Positions 35,791-48,346 of a DNA stretch of 64,000 nt are shown piece after piece. The notes under the pieces are model-generated. The model searched no databases. It saw nothing but the letters and a program-made list of their open reading frames with translations, and was not told the DNA's origin. The position numbers were made by a program, and so were the translations under genes. Numbering within the stretch: position 1 is the first letter of the stretch; the number at the start of each line of letters is the position of its first letter. Source of the DNA: Osedax fenrisi (taxonomy: Eukaryota; Annelida; Polychaeta; Sabellida; Siboglinidae); assembly GCA_964019155.1 (NCBI GenBank), contig OZ025241.1, positions 26,383,059-26,447,058 of the forward strand, in the 5' to 3' direction.

Positions 35791-36055
35791 CCGTGTGGCT
35801 CAGTTGGCTAATGCATCAGACACACAAGCAGTAGGACACGTATTCAAGTACCTTTAAAATGGGTCTTAAACTAATATTTAGAAGTGATCTTATATAATTG
35901 TGTATAAATAAATGATTGACTCTCGTTAAAACCATGAATGCCTTAACATGAGAGTGGCTTCGAAGGGACATTAGAGCCATATTGTTATAAATGAAAACTT
36001 CATCTAAGTTCCTAGATGGGATGAAAGGACTCCATCAAATAAAATAACAACAAAT
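35791..36055 (+). mobile_element. tRNA-derived SINE, family 1, copy 2
   Basis: The head reads GTGTGGCTCAGTTGGCTAA (consensus A box) and CACAAGCAGTAGGACAC. The B box has decayed (GTATTCAAGTACC). The body carries the family marks CTCTCGTTAAAACCATG, CGAAGGGACATTAGAGCC and CATCTAAGTTCCT, then an AAATAAAATAACAACAA tail. Confidence 0.85.
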
Positions 36056-36218
36056 ATATATATATATATATATATCTATGATATCCCATTAAGGAATAGT
36101 AGGATAACATTGTATGCGTGATACAAGATATACAATAATGCACACATGTTCAACACCTCAGCTATAGATGATTGTAAGATGTACCGCTTACTATATGCGT
36201 AGGCCTGTTTACCTATGG

Positions 36219-36253
36219 TATTACCTTACCACCATGTCGAACATGCTCGGCAG
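36219..36253 (-). mobile_element. Very short RTE-like 3' end
   Basis: The minus strand reads CTGCCGAGCATGTTCGACA then TGGTGGTAAGGTAATA. This is the last eight codons (CRA-x-STW type) and pentamer tail of the RTE-like family at 57.6 kb. Only about 35 bp remain, the extreme of 5' truncation, or a deletion remnant. Confidence 0.65.
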
Positions 36254-36783
36254 TAAATGTATACATTAATCCTAATAGGATAACTATGGATATTAAAGTC
36301 TTAAATATTAACAAATATGTGAGCTAATAACATCAAGTATCAAGTAAACGAATGCCGGAGATAATATTTAAATCTTTAATATAGGTTTATGAGTTATTTA
36401 TAATATCTATGATTTTTTGTACAAATACTAATAATCACAACTCAAAATATAGTTTACATGTTTTTACAAATTCGAGTAAATAAATAGAAATGCTTATTTG
36501 ATAATTGATATTATATCCTAAATTATGAAAACATACAAATCACCGTCAATATAAGTGATGGTAAAGTGTTAAAGTTTTATCATTGAAAGGAAGTACACTT
36601 CTCTCCAATCTAATGCAATGCAGGAAACTTATTCATAATTTGCATAATTTTCTGTGATTTATATATATTTACTTATAAGTGGTTTATGTATTGTTGTTTA
36701 AATGTACTAGGTTTCTATTCAAAATGAAAATTACAACTGATCCCATAATCTATAATCATGCAATCATAAAATAAATTAGATTA

Positions 36784-37032
36784 TCATTTGAAAACAGACA
36801 TCATGCCCATAATTAAACTATTAACAATATACAAATGTATATTTATTGAGGCAATGATGATATTCATTTCTATGATAAAACATAACAAAACACTCACGAA
36901 TGCATCATAATGTACACTAATCATAACAGCTACAAAGACAGCAGAACCTGTGCACAGCACCAACATAATACATCGAGGAGTCAAGGACAGATCACAATTT
37001 AAGGAGGACATCTCTTCATATAATGAAATCAT
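36784..37032 (-). CDS. Hypothetical 82-codon hydrophobic frame
   Basis: The frame starts MISLYEEMSSLNCDL and continues with CIMLVLCTGSAVFVAVMIS and VSVLLCFIIEMNIIIAS, which would make two or three membrane segments, ending VFK and TAA. It is not low-complexity like most AT-rich frames here and has a mixed codon use. I recognise no family, and a splice context is not clear. A chance frame or a broken gene is equally possible. Confidence 0.2.
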   Translation of the reverse strand: MISLYEEMSSLNCDLSLTPRCIMLVLCTGSAVFVAVMISVHYDAFVSVLLCFIIEMNIIIASINIHLYIVNSLIMGMMSVFK

Positions 37033-38096
37033 TGAATTCTTTAAGAGCCACCGAAATAGAATTGTTTACTCCGATAGATAAAGTGTTTATTATATTGACA
37101 TCTTTTGTTTACACGATATTTATCTGATGTACGATAATAATATATTACATACTTATACTTGATATACTTTATAGTTTACGTATTGATAATTTGTATGTAT
37201 CAATAAAGCCATTTATAATATGTGTTTCAATAACTTTATTTACGAATGTAAAATTTATAAAATAATTAAAAAACAATGATCTAAAAAATAACAATGGCGT
37301 TCATCTGTACTGAATACTACAGTAACATGGGCTAGTTGCGGAGATCATGTTGTGATTTCTTTTAAAAATAGCTGAAATTGGTTTATAAAATTATTTACGT
37401 TAACAATTTGCGTATTCATAATGCATATATAAAGTATATTTAATAATTAATCTGTGCAATTATTTTCTAGTTAATATTTTATTTTGTTTTGTATATATAA
37501 AACATACTATTTATAATATTACTAGTCTATAAAAAGAAATTAGATATTTAATTAGTATTGTTAAATATATAGATATAGATATAGATATAATATAACTTTA
37601 ATGATACAAATTCAATAATAATTATAGTAAATAGTATTTACCAAATACTAACAATGCTATTTCATGAAGCAGAATCTTTCCTATAAGTTTTAGTGCTCAC
37701 AGTAATATATTAGAAGATGCAGGATAAGATAGCATAGGGTATGGGCGAAGGTATGCATATATGTCGTATAATAAAAATAATAAATGATAATATAAATCTG
37801 GTGATAGCATTAACGCACTATATAATGGTATTGATATCAAGTGTAAGTTTTCGAGTTAGGTGATTAATTTAACATTTAATACGTTGATCTTAAGTTATTG
37901 TTTCTAAATAATGCATGCTTCATCACTCTATCTAACGTGTGTGTGTGTAGAATATTGAGTATACCGTACTGTGTGTGTGTGCGCGTATGGATGATGGGAA
38001 GTGTGTGTGTGAGATGACCGCGTGGTTTCACAGTAGGTATAGGTAGAGGTAGTGTGCGCGGGTGTCTGATAGAGAGAGAGTGGGCTGTTTGCTAAC
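37033..38096. other. AT-rich spacer with GT microsatellite
   Basis: A broken (GT)n tract lies at about 37937-38021 with GTGTGCGCG parts. On the minus strand it reads as CA repeats, shortly downstream of exon E. The next exon of that gene could lie in this region, but I could not place it. Confidence 0.45.
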
Positions 38097-38154
38097 CGTG
38101 GCTGATGATCTGCTGAAGTAGAGGCCTCACGTTTAGCTTTTGAATACGGCTTGC
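38097..38154 (-). CDS. Host gene, 3' set, exon E (58 nt)
   Basis: On the minus strand the exon lies between CCCAAAG and GTTAGC. With the phase-1 G of exon D it reads G-KPYSKAKREASTSADHQP and ends at phase 2. The joining codon GGC is in frame with the reading on both sides. The acceptor is weak in pyrimidines. The exon is basic and serine-rich, with no domain I can name. Confidence 0.5.
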
Positions 38155-38223
38155 CTTTGGGAACATTAGTAATATGTTATTACATATATGTATACACACA
38201 CACATACATCTATACAATGTATA

Positions 38224-38893
38224 CAGTGATGGGCAGGATCCCGATCAGGAAAAGGATCGGTGCCCATCATTGAATATACGATACTCTAATATTATTATAT
38301 TTATTTATAAGAATATTAACAATATTTTAGTATTGTATTATTACATTGATATTGTATTGATCACTATTTTGTAATGTTTTCCAAGGTATTGCAAGACTAG
38401 GTAAAACCTACATAGTATTTAAATAATAATTGTTATTTTTACCATAATAGAATTTAATCAATTGATATCATATAAGTAAACCACCGACTTTGACTCAACA
38501 TACATTGTACGTCGTACAATAAGTATATATTTGTATCCAATTCAATGCATTTATATAAAAAATTATATTTAATTCACTATATCATATTTTCTATATGATA
38601 TACATTCAATATATTCATTTAATTCAATTGAATTATTATTGAAATATAATAAAATATATAAATAATAAATATTATTTACAATTATTAACAATTTATATTA
38701 CATAGGTATTATACCTACATACCTATATATTAATATATTGTAAACAATTGTTTCGAATTATGAAATAAAATGAATTATTAATTAAATTTATAAATAATAT
38801 CGTGATCTGTATCGGGAAAAGGATCACATAAGAGAATAAATAGAGGATCAGGATAGCCGATCCAGTAAAAAAAAGGATCGGTGCCCATCACTG
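38224..38893. mobile_element. Non-autonomous hAT-like element, family C
   Basis: The element begins CAGTGATGGGCA and ends TGCCCATCACTG, with a perfect 8-bp target duplication AATGTATA at 38216-38223 and 38894-38901. The 670-bp inside is A/T and non-coding. The first 49 bp form a mini-copy of the ends (CAGTGATGGGCA...TGCCCATCATTG). A GGATCGGTGCCCATCA block stands near both ends. It sits in the intron between exons E and D. Confidence 0.9.
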
Positions 38894-38901
38894 AATGTAT
38901 A

Positions 38902-39699
38902 CTATATATATAGATAATGGTATATAATGACCTAACATATATATATACACTATTTCTAATTGCATTTATTAAAATCAATTAGTAAATATATAGTGTTTAA
39001 TGGTAATTGTGATCTCTGCATTACACTAGTGTATTAGATTATTTTTAATTTATTTATTCATTATAATATTTAACACAATGATAGATATTATACAGATCTA
39101 TAATAATTGATTTTTTTATAGAATATGATAGAAAATATTTAATATAATTTATATTTAACTAATAAATTATTATTATTTTGAAAATAAACGATAACATTAT
39201 AAATATTTTAAATTTTACTATTTATTAAAAAATGCAAATATTGTGTAATTATATATATTATAAATTGTATGCAAATTTAAATATATTTAAAGCATTATTC
39301 AATGAGTTGATAGTTTTTTAATGAATGAAATTGGTAAAAATAATTATTCTTAGTAAATTGATTCTAAAGATTTACAATAAAATTATGAAAAATGTATCAA
39401 ATATAAAAAGACAATCACATTATTTTAATATATATATATAATATTTTGTTGTATTATAAAAGCGTTATTATATTCATTTAATCATAACCATTAAATTGTT
39501 GTTAAATTATTATAATTTATTTAAATGATATTTAAATTTATTTTATAGTTCTATTGTATGATATCATATCATTTTAAAGATAATATTTGGCATTTGAATA
39601 ATATTATATAAACAAAGTTTGAAAAGAAAAAATGTTTTACTACTACTACTACTAGCACCAGTACCAGCACTACTACCAGCACTACGACAGGCTTATTAC
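38902..39699. other. Intron sequence, AT-rich
   Basis: This is the remainder of the intron between exons D and E. A (CTA/CCAG)n-like stretch (ACTACTACTACTAGCACC) lies at 39640-39690, just inside the donor side. No other feature is seen. Confidence 0.45.
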
Positions 39700-39921
39700 C
39701 TGTATCTTCATGATGGTAGCCATGCCTATCAGTTAGCGACTTCTGCCAGGGAAGGCCTTGCTTTTTAGCCGCTGGTGTTAGGAATCTTCTCCGTAGTGGG
39801 GTTGTTGTTGGGGGCATGACGGGTGCGGTGGAGCTGTATTGTATCTCAAGGTCATCGAGTCGTGAACTTGAGTTAACCCCGACCTTTGAACTCTGTACTC
39901 CAGTTTTGAATTCGCAATCTC
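39700..39921 (-). CDS. Host gene, 3' set, exon D
   Basis: A 222-nt exon lies between GAATTTTAG and GTAATAAG on the minus strand. Joined to exon C by a G+GA codon, it reads DCEFKTGVQSSKVGVNSSSR, LDDLEIQYSSTAPVMPP, TTTPLRRRFLTPAAKKQG, then LPWQKSLTDRHGYHHEDT without a stop. It is far less A/T-rich than its surroundings. It holds a basic stretch (LRRRFLTPAAKK). I do not recognise the domain. It ends at phase 1, matching exon E. Confidence 0.7.
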
Positions 39922-40134
39922 CTAAAATTCATTTCAGTGTTATCCATACATTATATTACATAAGTAATAAGTCGATACATATTAATATATATTTAATCTG
40001 CGATATTCAATATGTTAACTAGATATTCAATAAGTTAACATCAATTGATCTTGTATTATCACAATTGAAAACTTACAATATATAAAATGAATAAAATATA
40101 CAAAAACATGTACAATTATAAAAAATTAAAATAC

Positions 40135-40206
40135 CTTTAGGATTAATTATTTGATAAAATGCGTCGCTAGTTTTAACTTCAGTTGCCTGGCTCTTCTGTT
40201 TAATAA
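40135..40206 (-). CDS. Host gene, 3' set, exon C
   Basis: A 72-nt exon lies between CTTGTTTACAG and GTATTTTA on the minus strand. It reads V-IKQKSQATEVKTSDAFYQ and IINPK with phases 1 to 1, linking exons B and D in frame. The intron on its 5' side is only 52 nt (40207-40258). Without splicing, the exon B frame would run into the TAA here. Confidence 0.7.
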
Positions 40207-40258
40207 CTGTAAACAAGGTGTGGCGTAATGTGATGAGACAGTGATGAGAGCGCTAAAC

Positions 40259-41087
40259 CTTTCAGTATCGTCGGTTTGATGGCGTTATTGGCCGCGACCT
40301 TGGCAGCGATAGCTTCGGAGTAGGAGGGTGGGGGCGGCGGTGGAGGGGCGGACCCTCTATCTTCACCCGCCAGTAGGAGGCACTGGAGGCTGGCACCTTT
40401 AGCCAGTAACGGCGATGCTGGTTTACTTGATGCCGGTTCCTTGACTCGGGGCCCGCGAGTATTAGGCGGGTGATCGGTGATAACCGCTTCGAGGGGGCGT
40501 CGCTCTACGCTTTGTGGGCGTAAAGGTTTCGGCACCGATTTCACGCGGGATCTATCGACTTGAGATCGGTGTGGAGAGATATCCGCTGATATCGCGGGAG
40601 TAGGACGGGGTGAAAGGTTAGGGGTCTTGATGACTCGAGGAAGAGAAGTGGTAGGGGAGGATCGTGAACTAGCGCCGATGCTACTGCCTACGTCGTAATA
40701 AGACGGCGGTAGTGGCGTAGATCGTATAGATGAAGTAGCCGCCATGTTATCCGATGAAACGGACCCTTGCCCGGACGATTGCCCGCGAGAAATGATCGAA
40801 GAGAAATTAGGCGATCGCGACCGGGACGGATCTCTTCCGTAGGTGACGGTGGGCGGGTGCGTTCGAGCGGAACGATTTTCCGGCTCGGTGAAATCGCGTC
40901 TACGATATTTAGGTTGAGAGTACGCTGCGGTGGCGCCGCTAGTGCTCGCGTCGTCGTAACAATGCCTCTTTCGGTTAAGAGGAGGCGAAGAGGTCATCGT
41001 TGTGGAGTTCAGCGCTCGTCTGAGCTGCACCAGCTTTCGTTCGTCATTGGCAAGGCTCTGGTTGTAGTCGTCGGGATCTGATTGCCG
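40259..41087 (-). CDS. Host gene, 3' set, exon B: proline/serine-rich with PPxY motifs
   Basis: An 829-nt exon opens after GGTTACAG and closes at GAAAG/GTTTAG. It starts RQSDPDDYNQSLANDERK and LVQLRRALN, a probable short helix. A long disordered part rich in S, P, R and T follows. It has two PPxY motifs that could bind WW domains: LPPSYYDV near residue 135 and PPPSYSEAIA near residue 260. Several SPR/SRSRSP-like sites are visible. G/C content is high against an A/T background. The ORF could start at a Met upstream of 41087, but the splice acceptor and the lack of homology favour an internal exon. Confidence 0.7.
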
Positions 41088-41431
41088 CTGTAACCTTTGA
41101 CACGAATGTATCTTAGCATACAATTATGTTAGTGTATAATAGTTGTACATGTATTAGGACGTTTTACACGTTCGCGTATTAAGTTTATGTTTCGTTAAAG
41201 TTTACGTCTGAAGAATACGTTCATTGATTATAACATCGATTAGATTTACTATTTCATTCTATATATATATTTACTGAACATATAATAAAGTTTGATTCTG
41301 GATGAAATTATATTGATAATAAACAACATCGTTATATAAAATGTATGCTATTATAAATATTTCTTTATATATTTTCTAATTAAATATTATTATGTTATAA
41401 ATAATTTATGATTTTATATTTATTGGTTCAC

Positions 41432-41465
<34 letters not shown>

Positions 41466-41696
41466 TACTCATTACTTTGACATATATATATTTGAATACT
41501 ATAGTATACATATAAATATATATATTAAATCCTATAAAAAATAAAATCAATAAAAGTAATCTTATAAAAAAATAACATTATTTAAACGATATATTACCTA
41601 TATTTAATTTATAATATTATAGTTTGTTAAAAAAATATATTATTCTACGAAAAAATGTTAGCGTCAGAGATAATTTATTGATAATGTATCACTTAC

Positions 41697-41911
41697 AGTG
41701 GTTAGAATAATACAATATAATATCTGATGAGAGGAAGCCGTTCCGTTGAGCTAAAGCTATGTTCATACAGTAGTAAATGAACGCAGCCACACTAGTGCGC
41801 ACTAACCGCGATCTAAATGAATGATCCCTAGGCTCTGTTATGTAGTACTGTTTTAGGAACCTCTCCCTAACTTTATCAACGTAAGGGTAGCCAGGTGGAT
41901 ATCGGTACTCC
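41697..41911 (-). CDS. Host gene, 3' set, exon A
   Basis: A 215-nt exon lies between CCATTATCAG and GTAAGTGA. It reads EYRYPPGYPYVDKVRERFLK, QYYITEPRDHSFRSRLVRTS, VAAFIYYCMNIALAQRNG and FLSSDIILYYSNH, the only open frame. The layout YxY-x4-R-x2-F reminds me weakly of LYR-type helical proteins, but an LYR box is missing, so I give no name. The exon ends at phase 1, whereas exon B starts at phase 0. A further small exon (length 2 modulo 3) must lie between them, or they belong to different genes. Confidence 0.6.
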
Positions 41912-44427
41912 CTGATAATGGACGCGATTGTTTCATTATATAGATAGATGGAAAGTAATCATAGTGCTAATGTTATATTATTGATATTGAAATGAGTGAA
42001 ACATTGCTAGCTATAGGAGTTGTTAAATCTATACCCTAGGTAGTGGCAGTTCACTGAAACCACATTCAATTTCTGAGTAATGTTATGGATACATTAGAGA
42101 AATGTTAACTAGAATGCAATAAAGTACATTTATAAAGAATAATAAAATAATGATCTATATTTCATTCTAAACAATAGATAATATATATAATATAATTAAA
42201 ATATATTAATTATTTTGTCATAAAATAATTTATTAAACTTTATACTTATTTAATTTGTACTTATTATAATTAAGATAATATTGTATACATGATGAAACAA
42301 AGTTATATCTTATATAACAGTACATAAATTTTACTTTACATATAAATTGTATTAAGCAAAATTAAATTTTAACATTTAATCAGTGATAATTATTTATTTA
42401 AATAATTTAAATATCAATCTTTTGAATTAATAATACGAAAAACCAATTTATTATATTTACTAATTAATAATGTTTGATGTATTAATAAGTATATATAATA
42501 TTAATAATAATAATATATATTTCAAGCCTTTTTGTATCTACGGAATTAAGGACAGTTAAATAAGGGGAGATCGCGTCATGGCAGCGTAAAGGCGTGTGTG
42601 TCATCGATATAAAGAAAGTGGATAAGCAATTGACGCACGCAATGCATGTAAAAGATAGACACATGAATGACACTTTTATCGATAAATTAACAAAATGGTA
42701 TCAGTGATTTTGATTGGATATTAGTCATATTATATATGTCAAATATTAAAACAGTAGTCTTTTCGTCGAAATAGATTAAAGTGACTTCTATCTATATCAA
42801 TGGATTTAAATTATAAATATCAATAAAATCAATAAAATACTATTATAACTTCAATTTAAATACACAAAATTACAAGGAATGTTGATATTATGTATTTTAA
42901 ATATATAATTTTATTTTTAGTATAGATAGTACATTAAAATTGGTAGTGATTATCAATATATATATATGATAAATACATATTATTAAAAATAAAAAGTAGT
43001 GGGCCAGATAGTGGGTTTCGACTGCAGCGCTCGTAGCGGATAGTGCCATACACTACATTCAATTGCTTATCCACTTTCTTTATATCGATGGTGTTTACAT
43101 GTAAAACATAGGAGATAGGTAGTAGTATATATCCTATAATATCTTCTACTATATTTGGAATATTGCCAACAAAATGTCACCATTATATACTAGATATATA
43201 TGCAATAATATCTTATTTTAAGGTTTATTGATATCTATTATATTTGCATGTAAGTAATCTATTATAATTGAAGTAATTTATGATTGAAATAAAATTAATT
43301 TTTGTATGAAAATTCTATAAAAAAGTAGGATAAAGTTATATATATATATATAATTAAGTATTTATATATAATACTGATAAGATAGTTTATAGGTATATAT
43401 AATATCTAATAAATGGAAAAAAATTTAGTATGATTGATAAAATATTGAGAAAAAATGAGTATTTTTATAACACCATGTAGATGAAAATAATTATTTGGCG
43501 AAAATCAGGTCTAAAGTTTATCAATATTTTTTTTACATATTCCACGAAATTTCATGTAACAACAATTAAATAATATAATTTTATATTATTAGAGTAACAA
43601 ATAGACTATTATAAGTTTATTTATATTTATATTATTAGAGAAATGTATTATTATTTATTATGTACTATTGATAAATTTTATTTAGTAACTGCGAACAAAT
43701 TATCTATGAAATCAGTTTAGTATTAGCATAAAAAGCATCTTTTATAGCATGCCTTTTTAAAATAAATTATTTATTTTGAAATCTACATTCAAAACTAATA
43801 TAAATTGTTACATAATGTTTTATATTTAATATATATTTATATTCAATTCACTTCCTGGTTCAATTATACTGACATTCATTTATATTTATTAATATAAATC
43901 GTCAATTATCAACTTTAAGATAAGTTTATTATATAATATTATGGTACTATATTGTTTATAAACATATACTACATACAATACACTTATTATTTATATATTT
44001 AACAATATTATTAACATATAAATGTACAATTAAGTAATATTGATTTTATTATTATTGAAATCATTGATGCATAACATTTAATTTTTGTTATAATCATTAG
44101 TCATTCATATTAATTGCATAGGTTGTTAATACATACATAGTTGTATTTATTTATTTATGTGTGTTTATATATATAATGACATAATATATTATATTATATT
44201 TAAAATTATATTTAGTTTATTTATTTATTTGGTATTTGGTATTAATTGCATAATATATCTTTAATTAAATTCTCATTATACATTACTTGTAGGCCTATTT
44301 TATAATATATATATAGGTATTCAAATAAATTGTATTATATGCATATTTATAAATGTTAATTATTTATAAATTCTATATAGTTTAATTCTTATATATTCTA
44401 TTATTACATACTATTAAATAACTATTT

Positions 44428-44479
<52 letters not shown>

Positions 44480-44546
44480 CATTATTCTAAACTATTATCT
44501 CAAATAGTAATCATATCATATTATATTATTCATAACTATGTATTAA

Positions 44547-44587
<41 letters not shown>

Positions 44588-44590
44588 TAT
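41912..44590. other. AT-rich intron or intergenic DNA
   Basis: No gene is seen. The main structure is the inverted pair at 42602-42633 and 43059-43090. TA tracts lie at 44445-44475 and 44557-44582. A short frame on the minus strand near 42500-42670 only reads through the left arm of the inverted pair. Confidence 0.45.
42602..43090. repeat. Perfect 32-bp inverted repeats 425 bp apart
   Basis: Arm 42602-42633 (CATCGATATAAAGAAAGTGG...) is the exact reverse complement of 43059-43090. The enclosed DNA is A/T, except for a G/C patch just inside the right arm (CTGCAGCGCTCGTAGCGG). No target duplication is clear. The pair looks like a MITE or the relic of a transposon. Confidence 0.85.
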
Positions 44591-44606
44591 AAATAATTAA
44601 ATTACA

Positions 44607-45544
44607 ATGTTGGAATGTATTATTTGTTCTAAAGATTGCATTGATGAGTATTATGTTAAATGTGAATTATGCTCAGATTGTACACATATCATTTGTTTAC
44701 ATGAAGCTAAAGCTATAAAATCAAAATTTCCAAATGGAAATAGCCCACCTAAATATATATGTGAAATATTATCATCTTCATATTTTGTTTTTAAATGCAA
44801 CAAATATATTGATTTACCTTTGGAGAATACACCACATGATAATAATGAGCATGATAATTTATCAAAAGTATTAGAATCTAATAACATATTATTATCTAAA
44901 ATTGATAAAAAAGTTAATGATGCTGAAATTTCATTAAAAAAATTATCAATTCAATTATCAGATTATTCAAAAAAAAAATCTAGTTATGCTGATATTGCTT
45001 CACAAAATCAACTGGCTAAATCAATATCAAAAGAAATTTCTATTTCTTAAATAACATGAGTAAATGCTTCATTATCTTTGGAATCAAAGATGAAACCACT
45101 ATTAATAAGTTATTGTCTGATTTGAAAATTGATATGAATAATGCTAATATTTCTAACATTGTATTGAACAATGGAGTACTTTATAAAATTAATCTTAATA
45201 ATAACCCATACACTATACAATCATTAATGAAATCATTTATTAATGTACATAAAAATAATATTGATCTTTATTCTAAAGTATTTTTACGTCCTGATCAATC
45301 CTATGAGGATAGATTAAAATGTAAAATATTATTTAATGGAGCATCACTGAAACCAGGTAATATCAAATGCGTTTTTAATATTCGCACATTAAATTACGAA
45401 CTAAAACTTTTTTCTCTAAATAATAACAGAGTAGTAATAGATTGGACTTCTAATGTTGATTATTCAACCACTGAATATAATAAATGGAAATCCTCAATAG
45501 ATAATAATCAAAAAACATATAATACTAATAGTAATGGTAATTGA
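44607..45544 (+). pseudogene. LINE ORF1: PHD-like finger, coiled coil, RNA-binding-like domain
   Basis: The ATG at 44607 starts MLECIICSKDCIDEYYVKCE and LCSDCTHIICLHE, a Cys/His-rich finger of PHD or RING type at residues 3-35. A probable coiled coil follows at about residues 90-130 (NNILLSKIDKKVNDAEISLK), then SSYADIASQ. The frame stops at 45050 and resumes in another phase as KCFIIFGIKDETTINKL. It continues with VFLRPDQSYEDRLKCK, NIRTLNYELKLF and VIDWTSNVDYSTTEYNKW up to the TGA at 45542-45544. A run of nine A's near 44970 could be the frameshift site. PHD domains in ORF1 are established for some CR1-like LINEs. The product would bind element RNA. Confidence 0.75.
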
Positions 45545-48346
45545 ATAGATCCTTTAATTAAAGTATTTTATTCAAACTCTAGAAGTTTATGCAATAAACT
45601 ACCCACATTATTGGCTATTATTAATAGTCGTGAATATGATATCCTTATTTTTACGGAAACATGGCTTAATCAGGATATTACTAATGGTATGATATCAGAT
45701 AATAACTTCTACAATTTATTTAGATTAGATAGATTAACAAATACACATGGTGGTGGTATTTTAATCAACATAAAACATCATTATCAGGCCCATGCATTAT
45801 GCCATTCTATTTCTCATACTTTTGAATTATTAAACATTGTTTTCTTTAATTACCTACTTATTGTTGTATATCGACCGCCATCTATGTCATTCAATGATAC
45901 TATCAAATTATGTGATATTATCTCGAGTATCTCATATTCCCCTAAAACTAGCATTATATATGGTGACTTTAATCTACCTGGAATTGACTGGATCAATGGT
46001 CTGGGAATCTCATCTGTTGAAAAATATTTCTATTCGTTTACTCAAAAAAATGGATTATTGCAGTTAGTGAATTTTAATACGCGTAATTCAAATATTCTGG
46101 AATTAATTCTAACAAATGATATTAAAATGGTATCATCTATCATATCTACTAATCCGATAGAATATGATTCTCATTGTAGTGATCATATTTCCATATTATC
46201 TTGTTTAGTTTATCCTCGTGGTATTAATAGACCAATGTCTAGTTCTCCTATATTACCAATTCCAAATTACCTTAAATCAGATTATTATAATATTAAAAAT
46301 GATTTTCTATCAATTAATTGGAATAATCTGCTAAATTCATCCATTAATGGTTCTGATATGCTTACTATATTTATTAATAAGCTTTTATTTATATGTAATA
46401 AACATACTCCTTTACCTAAAATTACAAAATATAGATATCCTATTCATATTAAAAAATTATTAAATAAATGTCGACATCTTCACAATATTATTTGTGATGA
46501 AAATAGTCGTATGAATTGGCGATTAGCCCAGCTTGATGTTGATATAAAAATTAAGAAATATAATATTGATCTGGAATCTAAGGTTTTATCTTCCAATAAT
46601 AAATCAACTTTTTATAAATTCATTAATAAGAAATTACACTCATCTAATTTTATATCACCTCTTTATAATGAAATTGACAATTCAATATCATCATCTGATT
46701 TTTACAAGGCGTCTTGTTTATCGAATCAATATAGTTCTGTATTTAATAAAAGTTCTAATATTAATATACCCATATTATCCATATCATCTCACATATCATC
46801 ATCACTATCCTCTTATCCTACTACTCCTGAGGTATTACGTAAATTTCTATGTTTACTACCTAGTAAATTCAATAATTCACCAGACGGTATACCGAAAGGA
46901 TTATTAAAGAAATTATCGTTTGAATTATGTCATCCATTATCGATAATTTTTACAAATATTCTAGATTCAGGGATTTGTCCGGATATTTGGAAAATATCAC
47001 ATATTATTCCAATATTCAAAAAAGTGACGCTACTAAACCAGCAAATTATCGGCCCATTAGCAATCTACCTAGCACGCTCATTTTTTTTGAAAAAATTCTT
47101 TCTAATAATTTAACTTTCTATTTACGTTCAAATAATTATATTACTAAATGTCAATACGGATTTTTAGCTGGAAAGTCAACTGAATTGCAACTAATATCTT
47201 TTTATAAAAAAATGTATGAAGCAAGAGATGCATTCCTAATATCGGATATTGCATATATTGATTTAGCTAAGGCTTTTGACAAAGTATCACATTCTAAACT
47301 TTTGCATAAATTATCTTATTATGGCGTTAGTGGTAATCTTTATAAATGGTTAAAATCTTATTTACTCGATGGAAAACAACGTGTTAAAATTAATGATAGT
47401 TTCTCTAACTTCTCACCAGTTATATCTGGTGTTCCTCAAGGGTCCGTTATAGGTCCGTTGTTATTCTTAATTTATATTAATGATTTACCAAATATTATAA
47501 AACCACCCATATATGCTTCTCTATTTGCAGATGATGCTAAGCTTTTATATTATTTTAAGCCCTCAGAAAGTTGTTTACCTTTACAATGTGCTCTTGATGA
47601 ACTTAGTGATTGGATGAAGAGATGGGAACTAGAAATTGCTCCTACTAAATGTGTTGTCATGCGAATTGGTAATAAAAACCCTGTTCATTCATATTTCATT
47701 AATGATTTTGAACTGCCTATACACACCTCATTCAAGTATTTAGGCATAACATTTAATGATAATATGAGTTTTAATACTCATATTAATACTATATGTACTA
47801 AAGCACACTTAATTATTAATAGATTATTTAGATGTTTCATCACCAATGATTATATATATTTGCTTAAAGCCTATATATCATACGTTCGCCCTATTGTGGA
47901 ATCGGATTCATCTGTCTGGAATCCAGACAATTTCATATGCAATTCTAACAATATAGAAAATATTCAAATCTATTTCACTAAAATACTTTTTTATAGATGT
48001 AACCTTACTAAACGGTCTTATGAAGATAGAATTATTTTTCTCAATATTAAAACTTTATTTCATCGCAGGTGATCTTACCCTGACATATAAGATACTGAAT
48101 GGACTTGTCGATGTGGATGCAACTGATATATTTGATCTATATAGCAACAATTGCAGAGGGCCTAAAGTGAAGATACCAAAGAAAAAGTGTAGAACAAACG
48201 CCCATCTGAATTATTTTGGAAATAGAGTTTGCACTTCCTGGAACGCGTTACCCTTTACAATTACATATTGTAAAATCATAACACTTTTCCGTGAAAAATT
48301 AATTCACACCAAATGTATCAATCATGTTATTGTTATTCCGTATTAA
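45545..48346 (+). pseudogene. LINE ORF2: endonuclease and reverse transcriptase, two frameshifts
   Basis: The frame starts right after the TGA: IDPLIKVFYSNSRSLCNKLP. Endonuclease motifs are LIFTETWLNQ, YGDFNLPGIDW and CSDHISIL. RT motifs are NYRPISNLPSTLIFFEKIL, YIDLAKAFDKVSHSKLL (motif A), GVPQGSVIGPLLFLIYIND and SLFADDAKLLYYF (active-site FADD). Thumb and C-terminal blocks (SFKYLGITFNDNMSF, GNRVCTSWNALP, LFREKLIH) end at 48346. Breaks lie at about 47025, in a run of A's, and at about 48065. The first ATG in the frame comes after the catalytic ETW box, so translation cannot begin at AUG and still make the full endonuclease. Confidence 0.85.
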
